From Alphaproteobacteria bacterium (GTDB lineage: Bacteria; Pseudomonadota; Alphaproteobacteria; Sphingomonadales; Emcibacteraceae), in assembly GCA_024280095.1 (NCBI GenBank), contig JAJRQU010000156.1:1-38510 (forward strand): a stretch of 38,510 nt of DNA, given 5' to 3'. The notes under the pieces are model-generated. The model was not told the origin of the DNA. It was given only the letters and a program-made list of their open reading frames with translations, and ran no database searches. This document shows positions 10,652 through 26,170 of the stretch, one piece after another; position 1 is the stretch's first letter; the number at the start of each line of letters is the position of its first letter. The position numbers and the translations under genes were made by a program.

Positions 10652-13366
10652 ATGGAAGATAAACGAATGAAAAATATAAAAAACTCTACAGCCATTCTGG
10701 CGGGGATATTAGCTCTTGGAATTTCTGGTGTCATTACAGGCCTCAGCCCGGCAGCTTTCGCAGATCAAAAAAATAACATGATCACCTATCACGAAGGTGA
10801 CGAAGGCCAAGAGCCCGAAACAAAGCCCGAAGAAAAAAAAGCAGATACAGAATCTGCTGACAAAGACGATAAAAAAGACAAAAAAGATAAAGAGAAAAAA
10901 GATAAAACCCTTGCGGAATTTGTCAAAGATCTGGACAAGAGCGAAGGGCTTTTCAATTTCTATCGTGATCCTAAAAAAGGCGATCTTTTTATGGAGGTCA
11001 GCGCAGATCAACTGGATGAGGAATTTATTTATTTCATCTATTTGCACAATGGCGTTACCGGCGTTCCGGGGCTTGGCTTTCGCGGGCTGACCGGAAATAA
11101 TCAGATTTTTTCCCTCAAAAAACATTTCAACCGCATTGAATTCATCGAAGAAAATACCAATTTCTATTATGATCCGGATAGCCCGCTTAGCCGGTCTGCG
11201 GATGCGAATGTATCTTCTGCCTTGCTGGCCACCGCAGAAATAAAAGCAACCAGCAAAGATAAAAAACGCTTTATCATTCCGGTGAGCAAATTATTCTTGA
11301 GCGAGGCGCTGACAAGATTGACACCGAAACCAAACCCCGCCGATAAAAAAGCTGGAAAATTTGGCCCCGGAAAATTAAATACTGCCAAATCCAAAATCGC
11401 CAAAATTAACAATTATCCGGAAAATTCGGACGTGATTGTGGATTATGTCTTTGATGACCCGAAACCCGTGCCGGATAAAACAAAGGCGGGCGGCATTCCG
11501 CGTTCTGGCACCATGTCTGTGCAGCATAGCTTCATTCAAATGCCAAAAAATGATTTTAAGCCACGGCTTGATGATCCACGGGTGGGTTATTTCACCAGCC
11601 GCGTGACGGATATGACCAGCTATAGCGCCACCCCGTACCGCGATTTAATTGATCGTTGGCCCCTGGTGAAAAAAGACCCTTCGGCTAAAATTTCCGAACC
11701 GGTAAAGCCGATTGTTTTCTGGATTGAAAATACCACGCCCTATGAATATCGCGATACTATTCGGGACGCGTCTCTGGCGTGGAATATTGCCTTTGAAAAG
11801 GCCGGTTTTAAAAATGCTGTTCAGGTGAAAATTCAGCCGGATGACGCGGATTGGGATGCGGGCGATATTCGCTATAACGTTATGCGTTGGACCGCGTCCC
11901 CACGCCCGCCATTTGGCGGTTATGGCCCTAATTTTACCAACCCGAGAACCGGCGAAGTTCTTGGGGCTGATATTATGCTGGAGCAGGTATTTATCACCAA
12001 CCGTATGGCCACGGGTAGCATTTTTGAAACATCTGGCCTTGGCCTGCCGAGCACAGACAGTGAAAGTCTGACCGGGATTTCTGGTGACCCGTTATCCTGC
12101 AGTCTTGGCCATCAATTGCAAATATCTTCTTTATTTGGGCAGGCTGTCCTTGGCGTAAAATCCGCGCCGGATCTGGATAAGGATGAATTGATCAAACAAT
12201 CGCTTTATTATCTGACCCTTCATGAGATTGGCCATACCCTTGGCCTTAATCATAATATGAAGGCCAGCCAATTGCATGATTTTAAGGATGTCCATAATAT
12301 AGATATTACAGGCCCCGTCGGGCTTGCGGGATCCGTGATGGATTATCCGGCGGTTAATATTGCCCGCAAGGGTCAAAAGCAGGGTGATTTCTATACCACG
12401 CGCCCGGGGCCATATGACATATGGGCTATCGAATTTGGTTATTCTCCTGAAATGGAAGATGCCAATGCGCGGAATGCTTTGCTTGCAAGATCTACCGAGC
12501 CTGCCTTAACCTTTGGTAATGATGCGGATGATATGCGCTCGAACGGTAAAGCCATTGATCCGCGCGTTATGATTGGCGATATGTCCGGCGATGCCATTGC
12601 CTTTGCGGAAAATGAAATGTTGCTCGCGGAAGAAACCATGACTGGTCTGCTTGGCAAATACACCAATGATGGTCAATCATTTCATGAATTGCGGAATGCT
12701 TTCCTGATCGTCAGCGGCACCAAGGCGCGGGCGGCGAATGTTGTGTCGCGTTATGTGGGCGGCGTTTATGTGGACCGGGCTTTCGTTGGCCAGAAAACAG
12801 ATGCCAAGGCCCCATTCGTGCCGGTTTCGCTCGCCGATCAAAAACGGGCTATGAACCTGTTGAAAGATCAATTCTTCAGCCCGAATGCCTTTGACTATTC
12901 CCCTGACTTGATCAGTCACTTGCAGCAACAACGGCGCGGCTTTGATTTCTTCACTATGACAGAAGATCCGAAAATTCATGCCCGCGTGATCAAGGCTCAG
13001 AGCAATGTGCTAAGCCATCTTACCCATAAAAATGTCTTGCAGCGCTTGACCGATAGTCGCCTTTACGGCAATGAATATTCAGTTGCCGCCATGCTTGGGG
13101 ATTTGACCGATGCTGTCTTTGAGGCCGATTTGAAAGGCAATGTGAACAGTTATCGCCAGAATCTGCAGGTGACTTATATGAACCGGCTCATAGGGATCAT
13201 TAAGGATAAGGCCGCATCGCATCAGGCCAAGGCCGCGGCATTTGCCAATCTTGACCGCATCCAAGGCTGGATGAAAAAAGCCAGAAAAGGCAATTCAGAA
13301 ACCCGCGCCCACCGCGATTATCTGAATTACGCCATTGATCAGGCCCTGTTCCCCGGTAAAGGTTAA
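10652..13366 (+). CDS. Secreted zinc-dependent metzincin-like metalloprotease (DUF5117-type large protein)
   Basis: 904 aa; signal peptide; K/D/E-rich low-complexity linker; HEIGHTLGLNHN (HExxHxxGxxH) followed by candidate Met-turn GSVMDYPAVN. Confidence 0.88.
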   Translation: MEDKRMKNIKNSTAILAGILALGISGVITGLSPAAFADQKNNMITYHEGDEGQEPETKPEEKKADTESADKDDKKDKKDKEKKDKTLAEFVKDLDKSEGLFNFYRDPKKGDLFMEVSADQLDEEFIYFIYLHNGVTGVPGLGFRGLTGNNQIFSLKKHFNRIEFIEENTNFYYDPDSPLSRSADANVSSALLATAEIKATSKDKKRFIIPVSKLFLSEALTRLTPKPNPADKKAGKFGPGKLNTAKSKIAKINNYPENSDVIVDYVFDDPKPVPDKTKAGGIPRSGTMSVQHSFIQMPKNDFKPRLDDPRVGYFTSRVTDMTSYSATPYRDLIDRWPLVKKDPSAKISEPVKPIVFWIENTTPYEYRDTIRDASLAWNIAFEKAGFKNAVQVKIQPDDADWDAGDIRYNVMRWTASPRPPFGGYGPNFTNPRTGEVLGADIMLEQVFITNRMATGSIFETSGLGLPSTDSESLTGISGDPLSCSLGHQLQISSLFGQAVLGVKSAPDLDKDELIKQSLYYLTLHEIGHTLGLNHNMKASQLHDFKDVHNIDITGPVGLAGSVMDYPAVNIARKGQKQGDFYTTRPGPYDIWAIEFGYSPEMEDANARNALLARSTEPALTFGNDADDMRSNGKAIDPRVMIGDMSGDAIAFAENEMLLAEETMTGLLGKYTNDGQSFHELRNAFLIVSGTKARAANVVSRYVGGVYVDRAFVGQKTDAKAPFVPVSLADQKRAMNLLKDQFFSPNAFDYSPDLISHLQQQRRGFDFFTMTEDPKIHARVIKAQSNVLSHLTHKNVLQRLTDSRLYGNEYSVAAMLGDLTDAVFEADLKGNVNSYRQNLQVTYMNRLIGIIKDKAASHQAKAAAFANLDRIQGWMKKARKGNSETRAHRDYLNYAIDQALFPGKG

Positions 13367-13388
13367 CGTGGTTAATATAATTTAAATG

Positions 13389-13421
13389 TCCCCCGGATCA
13401 TATGGTTCGGGGGATTTTTTT
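13389..13421 (+). terminator. Rho-independent terminator after metalloprotease gene
   Basis: TCCCCCGgatcatatggttCGGGGGAttttttt between convergent genes. Confidence 0.8.
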
Positions 13422-13439
13422 ATGATTTTTTAGCGTATA

Positions 13440-14333
13440 TCAGCGTATATCCAAGTCATATTTCCCGGGCAGTATTTTGGCACCGCAGCGGAATTTTTTA
13501 TGTCTGTAGCTGAGCTGCCAGTCGCGGGCGCTGGTCAGGTTTAAACAGAATTCGGCGATCAGGTCGCGTTTTTCCGGGCCTATATCAATCTGTTTCAGGT
13601 TACTGAGATATAAAAGCGCATCTTTGAAATTCACATGCCGTAATTTTGTCTGGCTGAAATCAGCCCGCGACAGATCGGCAAAGTAAAAATTCACATGGTC
13701 AAAATCCGTACGAAAGAAATTTGTCTGGTTCAGGTCCGCGCCGGTAAAATCAATGTCTGTCAGATGGCTGCCCATAAAAATGCTCTGGCCCGCAGCGGCA
13801 TTCTTCATGTTTAAATCCAATAGGGTGGATTGCCAGAAGCTGGCTTTGACAAGGCGGCTGCTGGTAAAATCACTGGCCTGAATTTTAACATGCTGAAATT
13901 GGCTGTAGGCCATATCAGCATGGGCAAAGCGGCTGCCGATAATTTCAACGCCGGACAGGGATACCCGCGTCATCTGAGCGCCCTCAAAATCACTGCCCTT
14001 GATGTAGGCCCCGTCAAACCGCGCCCCCGTCAGGTTGGCCCCTTTGAAATTGACCTCCACATTACGCGTAATACTCAAGTTGGCATCCGATAGATTTTCG
14101 TCCGATAGATCCAGACCCGACAGATCCGCATGACATAAATTCAGGCGGCGCGGGTCATTGATATCGGGCGGCAGGACGTCTGTTGCCCATATACGGTGCT
14201 CAAACAAAAGCTCAGGTAAATTGGTCGGCACCCAGCCCGGCGGGTTCGGGCAGTCATCCGCCCATGCGGCCCCGCCTGTTAAAGAAACAAGAACCGTAAG
14301 GGCCGCGCATAAGCCATAGGATTGTTTGAGCAT
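13440..14333 (-). CDS. Pentapeptide-repeat protein with predicted signal peptide
   Basis: MLKQSYGLCAALTVLVSLTGGAAWADDCPNPPGW, then A(D/N)LSxxx repeats: ADLSGLDLSDENLSDANL, GANLTGARFDGAYIKGSDFEGAQM, DFTGADLNQTNFFRTDFDHVNFYFADLSRADFSQ. Confidence 0.88.
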   Translation of the reverse strand: MLKQSYGLCAALTVLVSLTGGAAWADDCPNPPGWVPTNLPELLFEHRIWATDVLPPDINDPRRLNLCHADLSGLDLSDENLSDANLSITRNVEVNFKGANLTGARFDGAYIKGSDFEGAQMTRVSLSGVEIIGSRFAHADMAYSQFQHVKIQASDFTSSRLVKASFWQSTLLDLNMKNAAAGQSIFMGSHLTDIDFTGADLNQTNFFRTDFDHVNFYFADLSRADFSQTKLRHVNFKDALLYLSNLKQIDIGPEKRDLIAEFCLNLTSARDWQLSYRHKKFRCGAKILPGKYDLDIR

Positions 14334-14453
14334 AAATATGATGCCGTTTTGTTTTTGTTTGAAGTGACCCTATATCATCATATTTCACTTAATAATCCAA
14401 TAAAAAGATGACCTTGCCTTTTTATCTTGTCAATTGTGCCCTATATTAAACAG

Positions 14454-15233
14454 ATGAATGATGACGACACACCGCCCTCGCCGTGGGGCCCGCGCCCGGA
14501 TAAGGGGTCAAATAATTCAAAAAGGCCGAACAGGCCCCATAAGGGTTCTTTGAAAAAAATCTCCCGTTTCCCCGTTTTCCTGGTGGGGGTGATCGGGTTT
14601 TTATTTATTTTGCTAATTGCGTCGTGGCTCTTGCCGGACAATATGATTGCGGGGGCGTCCATGGGCGGCTTGATGTATGACGGGTTGCTTCTGGCCTTTG
14701 TCGGGGCCGGCCTTTGGGCTCATGTGAGCAGCTCTCCAAGCGCAGCTTTGCGGCATTTGGCCACATGGGTAATAATCTTTGGGGTGCTTGCGCTGGGCTA
14801 TAGCATCTGGACAGGCGGCGGGCGTATTGGCGGCGAACTGGATGTGGCAAAAGGCATCAGTACGGGGACAAATATCAGTTACCGCGCGGATCAGAGCGGT
14901 CATTTTTTTGTCAGGGCCAAGGTGAATGGTACGCCGGTGGTCTTCATGGTGGATACGGGGGCGACGGATGTGGCGCTCACCCGTGCGGATGCCGAAAATA
15001 TAGGGCTGCCTATGGATCAGTTAAGCTTCACGAAACCCTATAAAACGGCCAACGGAACGACTTATGGCGCGCAGGTTATGCTCGCGACCATAGACATTGG
15101 CCCGATCAGCGTAAGAAATATCACAGGCTCGGTTTTGCCGGATGGATTGGGCTATTCTCTGCTTGGTATGAGTTTTTTAAATACCCTTTCGGGCTATAAA
15201 GTGGTGAATGGTGTATTGACATTATACCCTTAA
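14454..15233 (+). CDS. Retropepsin-like aspartic protease, membrane-anchored (TIGR02281-like, clan AA)
   Basis: N-terminal TM segments then FFVRAKVNGTPVVFMVDTGATDVALTRADAENIGLP...LLGMSFLNTLSGYKVVNGVLTLYP: DTGA catalytic motif and terminal LLGMSFL. Confidence 0.9.
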   Translation: MNDDDTPPSPWGPRPDKGSNNSKRPNRPHKGSLKKISRFPVFLVGVIGFLFILLIASWLLPDNMIAGASMGGLMYDGLLLAFVGAGLWAHVSSSPSAALRHLATWVIIFGVLALGYSIWTGGGRIGGELDVAKGISTGTNISYRADQSGHFFVRAKVNGTPVVFMVDTGATDVALTRADAENIGLPMDQLSFTKPYKTANGTTYGAQVMLATIDIGPISVRNITGSVLPDGLGYSLLGMSFLNTLSGYKVVNGVLTLYP

Positions 15234-15261
15234 AGGCCCACATGTTTTTATTCTGAATGTA

Positions 15262-16647
15262 ATGAATAGCGAAAATCTTATGTCAACTGATGAAATATCT
15301 GCCCAAAGCCAACCCATCGAAAATAAACAGCAATTGATTGATTATATTGCCGCAGGGTCTAAGCCCAAAAGTGAATGGTCCATTGGGACGGAACATGAAA
15401 AATTTGGCTTTTGTATTGATAGCCTCCGGCCTGTGCCTTACGAGGGGACAAGAAGTATCCGCGCCATATTAACCGCCATGCAGGAATTTGGCTGGATGCC
15501 GATGATGGAAGGGGATTACATCATTGGCCTGAAAAAGAACGGCCAGTCGGTGACGCTTGAACCGGGCGGGCAGCTGGAACTTTCCGGGGCCATGCGTAAA
15601 ACACTGCATGAAACCTGCAGTGAGGTCGCCAGTCACCTGAAACTCACCAAAGCCGTTAGCGAAAAGCTTGGCATTAATTTTCTGGGCATGGGATTTAACC
15701 CTAACACACGCCGCGAAGATGTACCGATCATGCCAAAAGGCCGTTATGTCATCATGCTCAATTATATGCCGAAAAAAGGCAATCTTGGCCTTGACATGAT
15801 GCTGCGAACCTCAACAATTCAGGTCAATCTGGATTATTCAGACGAAGCAGACATGGTGAAAAAATTCAGGGTTTCATTGGCCCTGCAACCCATTGCCACC
15901 GCCCTTTTTGCGGCATCCCCTTTCACAGAGGGCAAACCCAACGGTTATTTAAGCTATCGCAGTCATATCTGGACTGATACCGATCCGGATCGGTGCGGTA
16001 TTCTGTCTTTTGTCTTTAAGGATGATATGGGCTTTGAGGCTTATGTGGATCATGTTCTTGATGTGCCTATGTATTTTGTTGCGCGAGATGGGAAATATAT
16101 AAATGTGGCGGGGCAATCCTTTCGGGATTTTATGAAAGGCGAGCTGCCGGGATATCCGGGTCATAAGCCGACCATGCAGGATTGGGAAGATCATATGAGC
16201 ACGCTTTTCCCCGAAGTGCGCTTGAAAAAATTTCTTGAAATGCGCGGCGCGGACGGCGGTACGGGGGACTGGATTTGTGCCCTGCCGGCCCTTTGGACGG
16301 GATTATTTTATGACCAGACCAGCCTTGATGCGGCCTGGGATATGGTGAAGGGCTGGACCGGTGACGAACATGAATATTTACGGGCCAATGTGCCGTCCAA
16401 GGCATTAGCCACACCATTTAGAAATGGCACGGTGCTGGACATTGCAAAAGAAATGGTCACCCTTTCAGCAGAGGGCTTAAAACGCCGCGCCATGCTTAAC
16501 AGTACAGGCGAGGATGAAAGAATTCTTCTTAATCCTTTGCATGTTGTCCTTGATAGAAAGAAAACCGTTGCTGAAGATATGCTGGAAAAATATTACGGTG
16601 AGTGGAAGGGCGATATTTCAAGAATATTCAAGGATTATGCTTTTTAG
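15262..16647 (+). CDS. gshA: Glutamate-cysteine ligase (alphaproteobacterial/plant-type)
   Basis: WSIGTEHEKFGFCIDSLRPVPYEG...QSVTLEPGGQLELSGAMRKTLHETCSEV...NYMPKKGNLGLDMMLRTSTIQVNLDYSDEADMVKKFR...LPALWTGLFYD. Confidence 0.95.
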   Translation: MNSENLMSTDEISAQSQPIENKQQLIDYIAAGSKPKSEWSIGTEHEKFGFCIDSLRPVPYEGTRSIRAILTAMQEFGWMPMMEGDYIIGLKKNGQSVTLEPGGQLELSGAMRKTLHETCSEVASHLKLTKAVSEKLGINFLGMGFNPNTRREDVPIMPKGRYVIMLNYMPKKGNLGLDMMLRTSTIQVNLDYSDEADMVKKFRVSLALQPIATALFAASPFTEGKPNGYLSYRSHIWTDTDPDRCGILSFVFKDDMGFEAYVDHVLDVPMYFVARDGKYINVAGQSFRDFMKGELPGYPGHKPTMQDWEDHMSTLFPEVRLKKFLEMRGADGGTGDWICALPALWTGLFYDQTSLDAAWDMVKGWTGDEHEYLRANVPSKALATPFRNGTVLDIAKEMVTLSAEGLKRRAMLNSTGEDERILLNPLHVVLDRKKTVAEDMLEKYYGEWKGDISRIFKDYAF

Positions 16648-16690
16648 AGCTTTCTTGTTGAATATTTCTTTGTTGAATATTTCTGGGGCT

Positions 16691-17671
16691 TTACCTTAAG
16701 TCATTTAAACCGTCGAGCAGGCCGCCTTGATCCTGACAGTCGATAATATTTTGCGTCATTTCGGCCATTAATTTGAAATATAAGTCCGGTCCCTTTTCAA
16801 TATAAAGACCGAGCGGATCAACCACATCAAACCCCGCGCCCGTGCCGCTCATCACCACCGTGGCGATACGCGGGTGCGCGCCCGGCATGCCCAATACGCA
16901 GGTTACTTTCTTTTCTCTGGCCAGCCTTTTTAGCATTTTAATATGTTTGGCGCTCGGGTTCTGGTCAGATTTTAACGTAATAGCCCCGACAGCTTTCAGC
17001 CCAAAAGATTTTTCGAAATATTGAAAGGCATCATGATAAACGATCATTGGTTTTTCGCGCAGAGGCCTTAATCTCTCGCGGATATCCTCTTCCATGCTAT
17101 AGAGGCGGGTAATGGTTTTTTGCGCATTCTGGATATAGGTCAAGCTGTTCATAGGGTCCAGTTTTGACAGGGTTTCCTCAATGACCCGTACCATGCGGCG
17201 GGCGTTGGACGGGTCGAGCCAAATATGCAAGTCCTGGGCCGCATGGGCCTTATGATCTTCGGATTGGCTATCGCCCCTATACCAGATTTTGCTGGTGCGG
17301 TAAGGTATCAGATGTATACCTTTTTGCTGTGCCATGGGAATGGCCAGAAAATTTGCGTATTTGCGTTTGAGTATACTTTTGAGGAATATTTCCATATTGG
17401 GATCTATATAAAAGATAACATCCGAATTATGAACTTGCCGGATAACAGAAGGTTTGAGGCGGAAAATATGGGGATCAAGGCCGCCGCTTACCATTAAGTT
17501 CAGTTTTCCCTTATCGCCCATAACACTTGCGACCAATGAATGAAGGGGCTTGATGGTGGCAATGACGGTTAATTCTTTTGCCAATGATTTTGAATGAACA
17601 GCGGGGTTTGCGGCGGAAAAAAAACCAGCAGCAAGAATAGACAATAAAAAATTTCGCGCATGTTTAAACAA
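16691..17671 (-). CDS. znuA: Zinc/metal ABC transporter substrate-binding protein (ZnuA-like, cluster 9 SBP)
   Basis: ELTVIATIKPLHSLVASVMGDKGKLNLMVSGGLDPHIFRLKPSVIRQVHNSDVIFYIDPNMEIFLK...DLHIWLDPSNARRMV...MIVYHDAFQYFEKSFGLKAVG: metal-binding His residues in context. Confidence 0.88.
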   Translation of the reverse strand: MFKHARNFLLSILAAGFFSAANPAVHSKSLAKELTVIATIKPLHSLVASVMGDKGKLNLMVSGGLDPHIFRLKPSVIRQVHNSDVIFYIDPNMEIFLKSILKRKYANFLAIPMAQQKGIHLIPYRTSKIWYRGDSQSEDHKAHAAQDLHIWLDPSNARRMVRVIEETLSKLDPMNSLTYIQNAQKTITRLYSMEEDIRERLRPLREKPMIVYHDAFQYFEKSFGLKAVGAITLKSDQNPSAKHIKMLKRLAREKKVTCVLGMPGAHPRIATVVMSGTGAGFDVVDPLGLYIEKGPDLYFKLMAEMTQNIIDCQDQGGLLDGLNDLR

Positions 17672-17690
17672 AATATCACCAGATTTTACA

Positions 17691-17703
17691 GTAATAACAT
17701 AAC
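17691..17703 (-). promoter_or_regulatory. Candidate Zur-type operator upstream of the znuA-like gene
   Basis: GTAATAACATAAC resembles the GTTATA-n-TATAAC core of proteobacterial Zur boxes (11 of 13 positions against GTTATAATATAAC), about 20 nt before the znuA-like start. Short, imperfect, judged by eye. Confidence 0.3.
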
Positions 17704-17951
17704 GTATGTGGGAATAGTCATGCTCAAGTCAAGAAATATTGTCAAGTTAAAGAGGCCATCGTTAATGAGAAGGAATGTCCGCCGGCTTTTGATGATTATG
17801 GGATCATGCGGATTTTTTTGCCTTAATAATTCCCTATTTGTATCATATCTGATAAAGAAGTAATCTAATATATGTAAATGGTTTGGCTCTTTGTCTGTTT
17901 GACGTGTTATAGTTCGTCAGATTCGCCGTTAATTAAAAGGCTGATTGCCCG

Positions 17952-18764
17952 ATGGAATATGGAATAGCTATGGTTTTGGAACGAATTTCTCTGAGTGCCG
18001 TTAAAATGATGAAGTCGCTTCTTTTAGTATTAATGACCGCAGGATTTTTGGTGGGCTGCTCTGGTACAGACCACTTGAAATATCAGGAAAGAAGCGTAAC
18101 CGAATTATATGATGTGGCTCTGGATTACCTGAACAAGGGGCAGTTTAAATTTGCGGCCGTATCTTTTGATGAGGTGGAACGCCAGCATCCCTATTCGTCG
18201 TGGGCGCGGCGGTCACAATTAATGTCTGCTTATGCCTATTTCAAGGCGAATAAACTGGAAGAGGCCGTTCTAGCTGCGGAACGTTTTGTCTCGCTTCACC
18301 CCGGCAATAAAGATGCCGCCTATGCTTATTATCTGATTGGTATATCTTATTATTTGCAAATCGCCGATATCAGGCGGGATCAAAAAACAACGGAAATGGC
18401 CATGCAGGCGCTTAGTGAAGTTGTGCGCCGTTTCCCTTTTTCTGAATATGCGGCGGATGCCAAATTGAAAATTGACCTGACTCGCGATCATTTGGCCGGC
18501 AAGGAAATGAAGATTGGTCGCTTCTATCAGGATAAAGATAATTATTTCGCGGCGATAAGCCGGTATAACCGTGTCATTAAACAATATCAGACCACAAGCC
18601 ACGTTCCGGAAGCCCTGCATCGTTTGACCGAAACCTATTTAGCCGTTGGCATTCTGCCGGAAGCTTATAAATCAGCGGCGGTACTTGGGGCCAATTACCC
18701 GGACAGTGAATGGTATAAATATAGTTACGACCTGATGCAGAAATATAATGTAAAACAACCATAA
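17952..18764 (+). CDS. bamD: Outer membrane protein assembly factor BamD (lipoprotein)
   Basis: Lipobox VLMTAGFLVGCSG; TPR-like ELYDVALDYLNKGQFKFAAVSFDEVERQHPYSSWARRSQLMSAYAYFKANKLEEAVLAAERFVSLHPG. True start may be one of the downstream Met codons (about 18007/18010). Confidence 0.95.
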   Translation: MEYGIAMVLERISLSAVKMMKSLLLVLMTAGFLVGCSGTDHLKYQERSVTELYDVALDYLNKGQFKFAAVSFDEVERQHPYSSWARRSQLMSAYAYFKANKLEEAVLAAERFVSLHPGNKDAAYAYYLIGISYYLQIADIRRDQKTTEMAMQALSEVVRRFPFSEYAADAKLKIDLTRDHLAGKEMKIGRFYQDKDNYFAAISRYNRVIKQYQTTSHVPEALHRLTETYLAVGILPEAYKSAAVLGANYPDSEWYKYSYDLMQKYNVKQP

Positions 18765-18790
18765 TAGCTGAGGTTTTCTGGTCTCGGGGT

Positions 18791-25514
<6,724 letters not shown>

Positions 25515-25797
25515 TTTACCCCCTGCCATGCATATATATTGATTTTATAGTTTATATAAAGCCTACCATCAAGGGTTTTGGGGTATTTTCAAGTTGATTA
25601 CGTTCTTCAGCCATGCGCTCATTCGGAAGCTTGGGGCGTTGTCATGCGTTCATTGCATGGCCGCATTGCAAAAAAACACTCTACTCATTTTATACCCCAT
25701 AGCTTAAATATAGATCATCACCAAACGGATGAGCCATTTGGTCAATATATTATAGAATTAATATTCAACAGATTTTTTATTAAAAAGGTTTAGATCA

Positions 25798-26034
25798 ATG
25801 ACAAATTTTGTATCAACATACAATTTCATGGATCTGTTGAAGGACAAAGGTTTTGCTCCTCAGACAGATGTAACAACAAGTGACTTACGGTCCATTTTTA
25901 ATGGATGGGTTGGGGACATGTCTTCGAAGATAGAGCTGCCGACCGAGCATTATGACTTTATGGATCTTATGCATGATAAAGGTTTTGTACCTGTACCAAG
26001 CAATGACAATGACTTGACTAAAAAAGTCGCCTAA
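25798..26034 (+). CDS. Small (78 aa) protein with internally duplicated YxFMDLxxDKGFxP motif, function unknown
   Basis: MTNFVSTYNFMDLLKDKGFAPQ...TEHYDFMDLMHDKGFVPVPSNDNDLTKKVA. Isolated gene followed by a strong terminator; the two motif copies differ mostly at synonymous or conservative positions. Confidence 0.7.
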   Translation: MTNFVSTYNFMDLLKDKGFAPQTDVTTSDLRSIFNGWVGDMSSKIELPTEHYDFMDLMHDKGFVPVPSNDNDLTKKVA

Positions 26035-26052
26035 TTGCCAAGATGTTTATTT

Positions 26053-26088
26053 GCCCGTGATGTATCATGGCCCATCACGGGCTTTTTT
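26053..26088 (+). terminator. Rho-independent terminator after the 78-aa ORF
   Basis: GCCCGTGATGtatcatggccCATCACGGGCtttttt: 10-bp perfect stem, 10-nt loop, T-run. Confidence 0.9.
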
Positions 26089-26099
26089 GTGCTTCATTA

Positions 26100-26170
26100 T
26101 TTTTGTCTTAACATAGGCTTACTGTTTTTGTCTTAACATAAGACTTACTGTTTTTGTCTTAACATAAGAC
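26100..26170. repeat. Three-copy tandem repeat (about 26 bp unit tttttGTCTTAacaTAAGACttactg) overlapping the prmA 3' end
   Basis: Copies at 26100-26124 (imperfect, 25 bp), 26125-26150 and 26151-26170 (partial). Copies 2 and 3 contain a 6-bp dyad GTCTTA/TAAGAC with a 3-nt loop. Confidence 0.85.

Noticed and set aside
17660-17863. 67-aa plus-strand ORF in the znuA/bamD spacer
   Set aside because: Short ORF overlapping the znuA start region, no domain, no good RBS.
25578-25793. 71-aa ORF immediately before the 78-aa gene, considered as a toxin-antitoxin partner
   Set aside because: TTG start, no convincing RBS, no domain. It covers the likely promoter region of the downstream gene, so I cannot support it as coding.
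26100-26170. Possible CRISPR-like array
   Set aside because: Repeats are directly tandem with no unique spacers and only about three copies; no cas genes in the window.
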